From Streptomyces gelaticus (lineage in GTDB: Bacteria; Actinomycetota; Actinomycetes; Streptomycetales; Streptomycetaceae), in NCBI RefSeq assembly GCF_014649535.1, contig NZ_BMTF01000005.1, positions 295,502-359,501 of the forward strand: a stretch of 64,000 bases of DNA. The letters run 5' to 3'. The notes beneath the pieces are model-generated. The model had not been told where the DNA came from, searched no databases, and saw only the letters and a list, made by a program, of their open reading frames with translations. Position numbers and translations under genes: made by a program. Positions 1 through 8,942 of the stretch are shown piece by piece (positions within the stretch are counted from its first letter, which is position 1; every line of letters begins with the position of its first letter).

Positions 1-1673
1 TTCGTCTCCGGCTCCTCGTCGTCCTCGCCGAACGCCATGTTCAGCATCGCGACGTTCTCCTGGCCGAGCTGCTGGAACAGCGGCTCGTTGCCCAGACGGC
101 GGGCGGAGTCACCGGTGCACTTCTCGTCGCCGCCCATGATCGCGAACTTGACGCCCGCGATGTGCAGGAGCTCCGCGAAGGCCTTGGTGGTCTTCTTGGC
201 GCGGTCCTCCAGGGCGCCGGCGCAGCCGACCCAGTAGAGGTAGTCGACCTCGGTGAGGTCCTCGACGTCCTTGCCGACGACCGGGACCTCGAAGTCGACC
301 TCCTTGGTCCACTCGACGCGCTGCTTCTTCGCCAGGCCCCAGGGGTTGCCCTTCTTCTCCAGGTTCTTGAGCATCGTGCCCGCCTCGGACGGGAACGCGG
401 ACTCGATCATCACCTGGTAGCGGCGCATGTCGACGATGTGGTCGATGTGCTCGATGTCGACCGGGCACTGCTCGACACAGGCGCCGCAGGTGGTGCAGGA
501 CCACAGCACGTCCGGGTCGATGACGCCGTTCTCCTCGGCGGTGCCGATCAGCGGGCGCTCGGCCTCGGCGAGAGCCGCGGCCAGTACGTCCTTCAGCTGC
601 TCCTCGGACCCCTTCTCCTCGCCCTCCATCGTCTTGCCGCCGCCGGCCAGCAGGTACGGGGCCTTGGCGTGCGCGTGGTCGCGCAGGGACATGATCAGGA
701 GCTTGGGGGAGAGCGGCTTGCCGGTGTTCCAGGCGGGGCACTGCGACTGGCAGCGGCCGCACTCGGTGCAGGTGGAGAAGTCCAGCAGGCCCTTCCAGGA
801 GAAGTGCTCGACCTGTGAGACGCCGTAGACGTCGTCCTCGCCCGGGTCCTCGAAGTCGATCTCCTTGCCGCCGGAGGTCATCGGCAGCAGCTCGCCGAGC
901 GAGGTCTCGCCCTTGGCGTTGCGCTTGAACCAGATGTTGGGGAAGGCCAGGAAGCGGTGCCAGGCGACACCCATGTCGGTCTTCAGGGCGACCGTGATCA
1001 TCCAGATGAAGGAGGTCGCGATCTTCAGGCCGGCGAAGAAGTAGGTGAGGTTCTGGAGGGTGGAGACGTCCATGCCCTCCAGCCAGTTGACCACCGGGTA
1101 CGAGATGAAGAACGAGGCCTCGTAGCTGTCCACGTGGTGCTGGGCGCCTTCGAGGGCGTGCAGCATGAAGATGCAGACGCCGACGATGAGGATGACGGCC
1201 TCGACGAAGTACGCCTGGCCGAAGTTGGACCCGGCGAAGCGGGACTTGCGGCCCGGCTTGCGCGGATGGGCCAGCTGGCGGATGACGATCAGGGTCAGGA
1301 TGCCGAGCACGGTCATCGTGCCGATGAACTCGACGAAGACGTTGTACGGCGCCCAGTCGCCGATGACCGGCAGGATCCAGTCGGCCTTGAAGAGCTGGCC
1401 GATGGCGTTGACGATCGTCAGCAGCAGCGAGAAGAAGCCCACCGCCACGAACCAGTGCGCGACACCGACGATGCCCCAGCGGTTCATCCGGGTGTGGCCG
1501 AGGAACTCCCTGACCACGGTGACGGTGCGCTGTGCGGGCTCGTCCGTGCGGGTGCCCGCGGGCACGTTCTGACCGAGCCGCATGAAGTTGTAGATCTGCA
1601 GGAGGGCGCGGAGGAACAGGGCCACGCCGACCACGATCAGAACCAGCGACACGATGATCGCGGCGAGTTGCAT
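1..1673 (-). CDS. FadF-like (Fe-S)-binding oxidoreductase, C-terminus cut by window edge
   Basis: The frame reads through the left edge of the window, so only the first 557 residues are present. Several hydrophobic segments in residues 1-250 resemble a nitrate-reductase-gamma-like membrane domain. Two ferredoxin-type cysteine clusters follow: CTECGRCQSQCP near residue 302 and CTTCGACVEQCP near residue 392. The start of a cysteine-rich CCG-type region (YWVGCAG) lies near residue 480. This order is that of the heterodisulfide-reductase-related family that includes Bacillus FadF, thought to pass electrons from fatty-acid beta-oxidation (acyl-CoA dehydrogenase and electron-transfer flavoprotein) to the quinone pool; the role here is inferred. 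The ATG at 1673 has GAGGAG about 10 bases upstream. The missing part should complete the CCG domain. Confidence 0.85.
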   Translation of the reverse strand, partial: MQLAAIIVSLVLIVVGVALFLRALLQIYNFMRLGQNVPAGTRTDEPAQRTVTVVREFLGHTRMNRWGIVGVAHWFVAVGFFSLLLTIVNAIGQLFKADWILPVIGDWAPYNVFVEFIGTMTVLGILTLIVIRQLAHPRKPGRKSRFAGSNFGQAYFVEAVILIVGVCIFMLHALEGAQHHVDSYEASFFISYPVVNWLEGMDVSTLQNLTYFFAGLKIATSFIWMITVALKTDMGVAWHRFLAFPNIWFKRNAKGETSLGELLPMTSGGKEIDFEDPGEDDVYGVSQVEHFSWKGLLDFSTCTECGRCQSQCPAWNTGKPLSPKLLIMSLRDHAHAKAPYLLAGGGKTMEGEEKGSEEQLKDVLAAALAEAERPLIGTAEENGVIDPDVLWSCTTCGACVEQCPVDIEHIDHIVDMRRYQVMIESAFPSEAGTMLKNLEKKGNPWGLAKKQRVEWTKEVDFEVPVVGKDVEDLTEVDYLYWVGCAGALEDRAKKTTKAFAELLHIAGVKFAIMGGDEKCTGDSARRLGNEPLFQQLGQENVAMLNMAFGEDDEEPET

Positions 1674-1742
1674 TTGGGGGCTCCTCGGGCCTGCGAGGGT
1701 GGGATCCAGCGTCAATGAGCGAGTACTGGCGATTATCCGGGA

Positions 1743-1756
1743 TTACTAAGCAGTAA
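1743..1756. promoter_or_regulatory. Inverted repeat in the promoter region of the FadF-like gene
   Basis: TTACT-N4-AGTAA is a perfect 5-bp-arm dyad 70 bases upstream of the ATG. A GATAAT box on the minus strand at 1732-1737 is a plausible -10 element, which places the dyad over the spacer and -35 zone. The form resembles operators of TetR-type regulators of fatty-acid catabolism in actinobacteria, which would suit the downstream gene. That link is inference from shape only. Confidence 0.35.
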
Positions 1757-1761
1757 CTTAA

Positions 1762-2442
1762 TCAGTCTGTGCTGACACTACCCACTTCTTCCGCCGCGCT
1801 GTAGCCGGACAGGCGGTGATCTGTGTCGCTCAGGCGTGCCTTCCCGCGCCGGGCGAGCCCTTGGGCCGCCTCGCGCAGCGGGCCGTGCACGGCCCTCGCC
1901 AGAATGGCCAGGTCCATCCCCACCCCGTGGTGCTCGGCGTAGTGCTGGTCCAGCAGGGCCGGCTCGTCCCACGGCATTCCGGAGCGGGAGCGCACCTGAG
2001 CCAGGCCGGTGAGGCCCGGCTTCAGTTCCTGCCGCCAGTGTCTCGCGGCGGGGGAGGTGCCCGGGGCCTCGGTGCGGCTTCCGTCCTCCTCGTCCGGTGC
2101 CAGGGGCTCCGGGCCGACCAGGGAGAGGTCTCCGCGTACGACGTACGGCAGCCTGGAGAGCAGGTCGAGCCGGAGCCGCCGGGTGCGCAGCGAGCGCAGG
2201 ACGAAGACGTGGCCGTCCAGGCCGACCCGGGGCGAGTGGGTCAGTACGCCGCCGGGGGGCCGCCGCACCGCCAGGACGGCGGCGCCCGCGGCGAGCAGGG
2301 GGGAGGACAGGGCCAGGAGGGCCGAGCCGAGGGTCAGGTCCAGTACGCGCTTGGCGGACGGGCGTTCCCGGTGCGGTTTCCGTCGCCGGGCGCGTACCCG
2401 CGCCGGTGTCCGTACTGCCTTCTGCCTCTGCTGGGTCTGCAT
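1762..2442 (-). CDS. Bacterial sugar transferase (WcaJ/undecaprenyl-phosphate glycosylphosphotransferase type)
   Basis: A 226-residue protein beginning MQTQQRQ, after an AGGTG-containing ribosome site. A basic N-terminus is followed by one long hydrophobic segment (VLDLTLGSALLALSSPLLA...). Then come family hallmarks: SRLPYVVRGDLSLVGPEPL (catalytic-core-like), ELKPGLTGLAQVRS, and LDQHYAEHHGVGMDLAIL near the C-terminus. Family members transfer a sugar phosphate to an undecaprenyl carrier at the membrane to begin polysaccharide synthesis. Here the usual KFRTM motif reads VLRSLRT and the protein is short, so substrate and activity are uncertain. The frame stays open another 100 codons upstream, but that part looks non-coding. 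It is divergent from dnaK; 327 bp separate the two start codons. Confidence 0.75.
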   Translation of the reverse strand: MQTQQRQKAVRTPARVRARRRKPHRERPSAKRVLDLTLGSALLALSSPLLAAGAAVLAVRRPPGGVLTHSPRVGLDGHVFVLRSLRTRRLRLDLLSRLPYVVRGDLSLVGPEPLAPDEEDGSRTEAPGTSPAARHWRQELKPGLTGLAQVRSRSGMPWDEPALLDQHYAEHHGVGMDLAILARAVHGPLREAAQGLARRGKARLSDTDHRLSGYSAAEEVGSVSTD

Positions 2443-2674
2443 CGTTCGCACCTGCCCGGGGTTCACGGTGGATCGAGTGTCGGCTTTGTGTGGCTCACGG
2501 CACTTTGTGACAGAACGATCCCATGTGGCGATGATGGGGAGGGGCTGCGCCGCCAGGGGGTGGGGAGTGTCGTGCGCGATCGGCCCGTACGCGCCGGGCA
2601 CGTGCCTCTTGAGCGCGCTCTCGTGAGTCCTCGCGAGTCGGAATCCGCAGCTGGCGCGAACTGCATGCACGATA
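2443..2674. other. Intergenic stretch upstream of the sugar transferase, no gene seen
   Basis: No convincing reading frame. Two direct copies of CTTTGTG (2484-2490 and 2503-2509, 19 bp apart) lie 40-70 bases upstream of the sugar-transferase start and could be a regulator site for that gene. No clear -35/-10 pair was recognised for the minus strand. Confidence 0.3.
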
Positions 2675-2695
2675 GTTGAGTCCCTATGACTCAAG
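2675..2695. promoter_or_regulatory. HAIR operator 1 (HspR binding site) of dnaK
   Basis: GTTGAGT-N7-ACTCAAG matches the HAIR consensus CTTGAGT-N7-ACTCAAG at 13 of 14 arm bases. It lies just upstream of the TTGACA -35 box. HspR bound here and at the second site represses the chaperone operon with DnaK as co-repressor, as established for S. coelicolor. Confidence 0.9.
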
Positions 2696-2699
2696 TCTG

Positions 2700-2728
2700 T
2701 TGACAGTGGGGCAGGTGTCATGCATCCT
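2700..2728 (+). promoter_or_regulatory. dnaK operon promoter
   Basis: TTGACA at 2700-2705, a 17-bp spacer, and CATCCT at 2723-2728. The -10 box runs into HAIR operator 2, so HspR bound there would block polymerase directly. A weaker dyad, TGACA-N10-TGTCA at 2701-2720, lies midway between the two HAIR sites. Confidence 0.75.
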
Positions 2729-2747
2729 TGAGTCAGATCCACTCAAG
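2727..2747. promoter_or_regulatory. HAIR operator 2 (HspR binding site) of dnaK
   Basis: CTTGAGT-N7-ACTCAAG is a perfect match to the HAIR consensus. Its left arm starts exactly 52 bp after that of operator 1, and it covers the end of the -10 box and the expected transcription start. Confidence 0.93.
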
Positions 2748-2769
2748 TAGTCAAGCTGGAGGAACTGAA

Positions 2770-4616
<1,847 letters not shown>

Positions 4617-4620
<4 letters not shown>

Positions 4621-5267
4621 CCGAGGAGACTCCGGGTTTCGAGGAGAAGCCCGACGTCCCCTCCGGAGCCACCCCTGACGGAGCTGAGCCGAAGGACGCC
4701 GCCTCCTCTTCGGAGGAGGGGGCGGCCCCGGCCGGGGACGCAGTACAGACAGTCGGCCTGACGGCCCAGCTGGACCAGGTCCGCACCGCGCTCAACGAGC
4801 GCACGGGCGACCTCCAGCGGCTCCAGGCCGAGTACCAGAACTACCGCCGCCGCGTCGAGCGGGACCGGGCCACGGTCAAGGAGATCGCAGTCGCGGGTCT
4901 CCTGTCCGAGCTCCTGCCCGTGCTCGACGACGTCGGCCGGGCCCGGGACCACAACGAGCTCGTGGGCGGTTTCAAGTCGGTGGCCGAGTCTCTGGAGACG
5001 GTCGTCGCCAAGCTGGGCCTGCAGCAGTTCGGCAAGGAGGGTGAGCCCTTCGACCCGACGATCCACGAAGCCCTGATGCACTCGTACGCGCCGGATGTCA
5101 CCGAGACGACCTGCGTGGCGATCCTGCAGCCGGGGTATCGGATCGGCGAGCGCACCATCCGCCCCGCGCGGGTGGCGGTGGCCGAACCCCAGCCGGGTGC
5201 GACACCGGCAGCGGCCAAGGAAGAGAAGGCAACCGACGAGGAGAGCGGTGGCACCGAGGAGGTCTGA
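4617..5267 (+). CDS. grpE: GrpE nucleotide exchange factor
   Basis: A 216-residue co-chaperone that drives ADP release from DnaK. An acidic, disordered N-terminus (residues 1-45) is followed by a long helix with [19 protein letters not shown], the classic GrpE coiled coil. A beta domain ends with [24 protein letters not shown]. The GTG start lies inside the dnaK stop (GTGA) and is preceded by AAGGGAGGTG, so translation is coupled to dnaK. The C-terminus has an extra charged tail, common in actinobacteria. Confidence 0.97.
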
Positions 5268-5299
5268 CATCCCGTCTGACCACCTCGCCGCCCACCGCC

Positions 5300-5337
5300 C
5301 GGCCATGCGACCGGCCCACGGGCCGGTCGCATGGCCG
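5300..5337 (+). other. Perfect 18-bp hairpin between grpE and dnaJ
   Basis: The arms at 5300-5317 and 5320-5337 are exact reverse complements (18 bp) around a two-base centre (AC). There is no T-run after the stem and the dnaJ start is only 24 bases downstream. A partial terminator, an RNase-processing or stability element, or a structure controlling dnaJ translation are all possible; the sequence does not decide. Confidence 0.8.
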
Positions 5338-5360
5338 ATCGTCCGGAAGGAGGGACGTCG

Positions 5361-6542
5361 ATGAGCACGAAGGACTTCGTCGAGAAGGACTACTACAAGG
5401 TCCTCGGCGTCCCCAAGGACGCCACCGACGCCGAGATCAAGAAGGCGTACCGGAAGCTCGCCCGCGAGTTCCACCCGGACGCCAACAAGGGCGACGACAA
5501 GGCGGAGGAGCGCTTCAAGGAGATCTCCGAGGCGAACGACATCCTCGGTGACAGCAAGAAGCGCAAGGAGTACGACGAGGCGCGCGCCCTCTTCGGCAAC
5601 GGCGGCTTCAGGGCCGGTCCCGGAGGCGCGGGAGGCAACTTCAACTTCGACCTCGGCGACCTCTTCGGAGGCGCCCAGGGCGGGGGCCAGGGCGGCGGAG
5701 CCGGCGGTTTCGGCGGCGGCCTGGGCGATGTCTTCGGCGGCCTGTTCAACCGGGGCGGTACGGGGACGCGGGTGCAGCCGCGCCGCGGCCAGGACATCGA
5801 GTCCGAGGTGACGCTCAGCTTCACCGAGGCGGTCGACGGGGCCACGGTCCCGCTGCGGATGTCCAGCCAGGCGCCCTGCAAGGCATGCTCCGGCACCGGT
5901 GACAAGAACGGCACCCCCAGGGTCTGCCCGACCTGTCTCGGCACCGGCCAGGTCTCGCGCGGCACCGGCGGCGGCTTCTCGCTCACCGACCCCTGTGTGG
6001 ACTGCAAGGGCCGGGGCCTCATCGCCCAGGACCCCTGCGATGTCTGCAAAGGCAGCGGACGGGCGAAGTCCTCCCGGACCATGCAGGTCAGGATTCCGGC
6101 GGGCGTCTCGGACGGCCAGCGGATCCGGCTGCGCGGCAAGGGCGGTCCGGGCGAGCGCGGCGGACCGGCCGGCGATCTGTACGTCGTGGTCCATGTCGAC
6201 GCCCACCCCGTCTTCGGCCGCAGGGGCGACAACCTCACGGTCACCGTGCCCGTCGACTTCACGGAGGCGGCGCTCGGCGGCGAGGTGAAGGTGCCCACGC
6301 TCGGCGGTCCGCCGGTCACCCTGAAGCTGCCCGCAGGCACCCCCAACGGGCGCACGATGCGCGCCCGCGGCAAGGGCGCCGTACGCAAGGACGGCACCCG
6401 GGGCGACCTGCTGGTCACCGTCGAGGTGACGGTCCCCACGGGCCTCAGCGACGCGGCCAGGGACGCGCTGGAGGCCTACCGGAAGGCGACCGCGGGCCAG
6501 GACCCGCGGGCGGAACTGTTCCAGGCGGCGAAGGGAGCTTGA
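5361..6542 (+). CDS. dnaJ: Chaperone protein DnaJ (type I Hsp40)
   Basis: A 393-residue co-chaperone that stimulates the DnaK ATPase and delivers substrates. The J domain (residues 1-75) carries HPD at 38-40. A Gly/Phe-rich linker follows (FGNGGFRAGPGGAGG onward). The zinc-binding region has four CxxCxGxG-type motifs: CKACSGTG, CPTCLGTG, CVDCKGRG, CDVCKGSG. The C-terminal substrate domain includes GDLYVVVHVDAHPVFGR. The ATG at 5361 was chosen over an upstream in-frame ATG at 5331 because GGAAGGAGGGA precedes it at good spacing and the earlier ATG lies inside the intergenic hairpin. It is the third gene of the heat-shock operon, and only one base separates its stop from hspR. Confidence 0.97.
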   Translation: MSTKDFVEKDYYKVLGVPKDATDAEIKKAYRKLAREFHPDANKGDDKAEERFKEISEANDILGDSKKRKEYDEARALFGNGGFRAGPGGAGGNFNFDLGDLFGGAQGGGQGGGAGGFGGGLGDVFGGLFNRGGTGTRVQPRRGQDIESEVTLSFTEAVDGATVPLRMSSQAPCKACSGTGDKNGTPRVCPTCLGTGQVSRGTGGGFSLTDPCVDCKGRGLIAQDPCDVCKGSGRAKSSRTMQVRIPAGVSDGQRIRLRGKGGPGERGGPAGDLYVVVHVDAHPVFGRRGDNLTVTVPVDFTEAALGGEVKVPTLGGPPVTLKLPAGTPNGRTMRARGKGAVRKDGTRGDLLVTVEVTVPTGLSDAARDALEAYRKATAGQDPRAELFQAAKGA

Positions 6543-6543
6543 G

Positions 6544-6990
6544 GTGGACGGCCGACGACGTAATCCGTACGAACTGACCGATGAATCCCCGGTGTACGTG
6601 ATCTCGATCGCGGCCCAGCTCTCGGGCCTGCATCCGCAGACGCTGCGCCAGTACGACCGTCTCGGCCTGGTCTCGCCCGACCGCACGGCCGGGCGCGGCA
6701 GGCGCTACTCGGCCCGTGACATCGAGCTGCTGCGCACCGTGCAGCAGCTGTCGCAGGACGAGGGCATCAACCTCGCCGGCATCAAGCGCATCATCGAGCT
6801 GGAGAACCAGGTCGCCGCGCTCCAGCAGCGCGTCGCCGAGCTGTCTGCGGCCGTGGACGGCGCGGCACAGGCGATGCAGCAGCGCGAGGCCCAGGTGCAC
6901 GCCTCGTACCGGCGCGATCTGGTGCCGTATCAGGATGTGCAGCAGACCAGCGCGTTGGTGGTCTGGCGGCCGAAGCGGCCGAAGGACTGA
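6544..6990 (+). CDS. hspR: HspR, MerR-family heat-shock repressor
   Basis: A 148-residue repressor of the dnaK operon and clpB, so it is autoregulated. A MerR-type winged helix (residues about 15-85) contains VYVISIAAQLSGLHPQTLRQYDRLGL, followed by a dimerising coiled coil (IIELENQVAALQQRVAELSAAV). The C-terminal tail is basic (VVWRPKRPKD), as in Streptomyces HspR. The GTG start follows the dnaJ stop by one base and GGGAG lies 6 bases upstream. Four HAIR-type sites in this window, two at dnaK and two at clpB, are its expected targets. Confidence 0.96.
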   Translation: MDGRRRNPYELTDESPVYVISIAAQLSGLHPQTLRQYDRLGLVSPDRTAGRGRRYSARDIELLRTVQQLSQDEGINLAGIKRIIELENQVAALQQRVAELSAAVDGAAQAMQQREAQVHASYRRDLVPYQDVQQTSALVVWRPKRPKD

Positions 6991-6997
6991 ACGGACC

Positions 6998-7047
6998 GGC
7001 GAAGGGCCGGGGAGACGGCTCACGGGCCGGCTCCCCGGCCCTTCGCC
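6998..7047 (+). terminator. Terminator of the dnaK operon
   Basis: Perfect 17-bp arms at 6998-7014 and 7031-7047 with a 16-base loop, starting 8 bases after the hspR stop. There is no strong T-run. The minus-strand LuxR gene ends 65 bp further on, so the stem may serve both directions. Confidence 0.85.
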
Positions 7048-7111
7048 GTACCCGGACGTGCTCGGGCGGGACCGACGGCGGGCCCGGCCGGACCGGGTTC
7101 ATCCACTGCGG

Positions 7112-8098
7112 TCAATCGGTTTCCTCTTCGAGGATCCTCGACTGGGCGATCAGATAGCCGAGCTGGGCGCGGCTCGTGCTGCCCAGGACGGCGGACAGCT
7201 TGGCGACGTGCGCCCGGCAGGTGCGGACGTTCATGCCGAGGCGGCGGGCGATCGAGTCGTCCACGTGGCCCTCCACGAGGAGTTGGGCGATGGAGCGCTG
7301 AACGCCGCTGATGCCCTGGGGGGCCGGGTCGTAGGGGAGTTCTTCCAGGAGCGGCGACGCGCGGTTCCAGAGCTGTTCGAAGACCGTGATGAGGTACTCG
7401 ACCAGCCCGGGGTGACGCAGTTCGAGGGCGACCTGGTCGTCGTCGCTGGCCGGTATGAACGCGACGGACCGGTCGAAGACGATCAGCCGCGAGATGAGCT
7501 CTTCCAGCGTGCGGATCTCGACCTTGCCCTCGGCCAGCCGCTCCGCGTAGGCCCGCGTGCCCTGGCTGTGCCGGACGGTGTGCTGGTAGAGGGTGCGCAT
7601 GCTCACCCCGCGGTCGACCACCACCAGGGCGCGCTCCAGGCCCTCCCGGAGGCGGTCCTCGCCCCGGTCGCCGCCCGGCTGGACCGTGAGCACCTCGGTG
7701 CGGCACTCGGCGGTGGCGAGGTCGAGGGCCGCGTTGATGCGGTTGCTGCCCTCCAGCACCGTGATGGCGTGGGTGATGGGGGGATCCTGGGCGCTGATGT
7801 CCATGAAGGGCTCGAACGATTCGGCCAATTCCAGGGACAGCCGCCTGCGTTCCTGGATCTCGCGTTCGATGGGGTTCAGCCGCTGTGCGAGCGCCGCGGA
7901 CGGGGGTACGGGGCGGAGCCATTCCGCGTCGTCGGGGTCGGGGTGCAGCAGGGCGAAGTCCATCAGACAGGGTGCGGTGGCCGCCTCGGCGCGCGATATC
8001 CGGCCGGAGCGCAGCGCACTGGCATAAAGGCGCCCTCCGTCTTCGCATAGTTCGGTGATCCCGTGAGGATGCGTACCTTTTGTGTTGCTTGTGGTCAT
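7112..8098 (-). CDS. LuxR-type transcriptional regulator with PLD/TrmB-like sensor region
   Basis: A 328-residue cytoplasmic regulator. The C-terminal LuxR/GerE helix-turn-helix (residues about 262-320) includes SIARRLGMNVRTCRAHVAKLSAVLG. The central region (EVLTVQPGGDRGEDRLREGLERALVVVDRGVSMRTLYQHTVR...) resembles the phospholipase-D-like ligand domain found with TrmB-type and many Streptomyces LuxR-type regulators; there is no receiver domain. The ATG at 8098 is preceded by GGGTGGAG; the frame stays open upstream but lacks another good start. It is divergent from the repeat-peptide operon, with a 20-bp dyad between them. The simplest reading is that it controls that operon, perhaps in response to its product or another small ligand. 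Ligand and targets are unknown. Confidence 0.85.
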   Translation of the reverse strand: MTTSNTKGTHPHGITELCEDGGRLYASALRSGRISRAEAATAPCLMDFALLHPDPDDAEWLRPVPPSAALAQRLNPIEREIQERRRLSLELAESFEPFMDISAQDPPITHAITVLEGSNRINAALDLATAECRTEVLTVQPGGDRGEDRLREGLERALVVVDRGVSMRTLYQHTVRHSQGTRAYAERLAEGKVEIRTLEELISRLIVFDRSVAFIPASDDDQVALELRHPGLVEYLITVFEQLWNRASPLLEELPYDPAPQGISGVQRSIAQLLVEGHVDDSIARRLGMNVRTCRAHVAKLSAVLGSTSRAQLGYLIAQSRILEEETD

Positions 8099-8113
8099 AT
8101 CTCCACCCCCCAG

Positions 8114-8133
8114 GTTCCTGAACATGCAGGAAC
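8114..8133. promoter_or_regulatory. 20-bp dyad between the LuxR gene and the repeat-peptide operon
   Basis: GTTCCTGAACATGCAGGAAC has perfect 7-bp arms around a 6-base spacer. GAACATG also occurs twice directly (8120-8126 and 8130-8136). It starts 16 bases upstream of the LuxR gene start and 95 bases upstream of the peptide gene, where an operator shared by divergent genes would be expected. Confidence 0.6.
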
Positions 8134-8227
8134 ATGATGCATCGACTCGGTGGTGTTCGTGTGCCCAGGTGAGACATCGTCTTAGGTGCGGGGGGAGAAG
8201 AATCCACAAGTGAGGACGAAGCCGACT

Positions 8228-8503
8228 ATGTATAAGCGATTGCTTCGCTCGGCGCTTGCCGTCTCATTCGTCGCGGCCCTGGGCTTCGGCGTTCTGGGAA
8301 GCGATGAGATCAGCTGGGGCTCGCAGGCCGCCAAGTCCGGCGGTGAGATCAGCTGGAGTACCGAAGCGGGCGCCGGAACGGGCGAGATCAGCTGGGGCAT
8401 CAAGGCCGCGGGTTCCGATGGTGAGATCAGCTGGTTCTCCGGAGCGTCGGCCGCGTCCGACGAGATCAGCTGGATCGTCGCACCGACCCGACCGGGCGCA
8501 TGA
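8228..8503 (+). CDS. Secreted peptide with five exact 13-residue EISW repeats
   Basis: A 91-residue protein of no family I recognise. Residues 1-24 (MYKRLLRSALAVSFVAALGF...) look like a signal peptide: basic start, then a hydrophobic core. The mature part has five (G/D)EISW units with Glu at 27, 40, 53, 66 and 79, a period of exactly 13. The eight or nine residues between them vary and are rich in Gly, Ala and Ser. There is no Cys; every repeat has one Trp and one Glu. The ATG at 8228 has GAGGA 11 bases upstream; an alternative GTG at 8210 would only lengthen the basic N-region. The stop overlaps the next gene (ATGA). It could be a multi-core precursor of a modified peptide, a secreted signal, or a surface repeat protein. 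Confidence 0.85.
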   Translation: MYKRLLRSALAVSFVAALGFGVLGSDEISWGSQAAKSGGEISWSTEAGAGTGEISWGIKAAGSDGEISWFSGASAASDEISWIVAPTRPGA

Positions 8504-8820
8504 CCATCCCGCCGGACGACCGGACCTTCCGACGAGAGATGGCCACGGCCTACCGATCAGGCTGGCATTTCATCGATCTCGTCACTGCCATCCCCCACCG
8601 TGGCGACTCGTTGATGGTCACTCTGTTCGGCGACCCCATCGTTGTCGCACGTGAAGAAGACGACGAAGTACGTGCCTACCGTTGCCTCCGCAAGCCGCGT
8701 GGAGCCCCGCAGCCCGTTCGCTGTGCGATTCGGTACGACATGATCTTCGTCAACCTCGACCGGCGGGACCACCAGCTGTTCGAGCCAGAGACTATTTCCG
8801 CCACCCCCCGCAGTGCCTGA
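8500..8820 (+). CDS. Small Rieske-like protein lacking cluster ligands, coupled to the repeat peptide
   Basis: A 106-residue cytoplasmic protein with no signal peptide. The stretch GDPIVVAREEDDEVRAYRCL, then RKPRGAPQPVRC and RYDMIFVNLDRRDH, aligns by eye with the N-terminal part of Rieske oxygenases (the usual cysteine-x-histidine-RGAP motif, then FVNLD). The positions that should be Cys and His ligands read Arg and Pro, and no second CxxH motif is present. It is therefore unlikely to bind a 2Fe-2S cluster and may have been recruited for binding. Its ATG lies within the stop codon of the repeat peptide (ATGA), which implies co-translation and a linked role. A bidirectional terminator follows. 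The Rieske resemblance is moderate. Confidence 0.75.
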   Translation: MTIPPDDRTFRREMATAYRSGWHFIDLVTAIPHRGDSLMVTLFGDPIVVAREEDDEVRAYRCLRKPRGAPQPVRCAIRYDMIFVNLDRRDHQLFEPETISATPRSA

Positions 8821-8860
8821 GCGATCCCCCGTCGTTCCATGTCGCTCAGTCACTCCCCCA

Positions 8861-8903
8861 CACAACGGCGCCATCGTGACCTGAACACGATGGCGCCGTT
8901 GTG
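8861..8903. terminator. Bidirectional terminator after the repeat-peptide operon
   Basis: Perfect 18-bp arms at 8861-8878 and 8886-8903 with a 7-base loop, followed by CTTTT. It separates the plus-strand peptide operon from the convergent oxidoreductase gene. Confidence 0.92.
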
Positions 8904-8942
8904 CTTTTCCCGGCCGTGCCCGCCCCGCGGCCCGTGGGGCGG

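Noticed and set aside
109..1718. Long plus- and minus-strand frames within the first 1.7 kb, in other frames than the Fe-S oxidoreductase
   Set aside because: Their products are Arg/Ala/Gly-rich and lack motifs, while the edge-open minus frame carries two ferredoxin clusters and a coherent membrane domain. They are shadows caused by high GC.
2443..2742. 100-codon N-terminal extension of the sugar transferase
   Set aside because: It would run through the dnaK control region and both HAIR sites, and has no membrane or family sequence. The ATG at 2442 has a ribosome site.
8228..8503. Lanthipeptide or lasso-peptide precursor reading of the EISW protein
   Set aside because: There is no Cys, no lanthipeptide synthetase, no lasso cyclase or RRE/protease gene nearby, and the N-terminus is a secretion signal rather than a typical leader.
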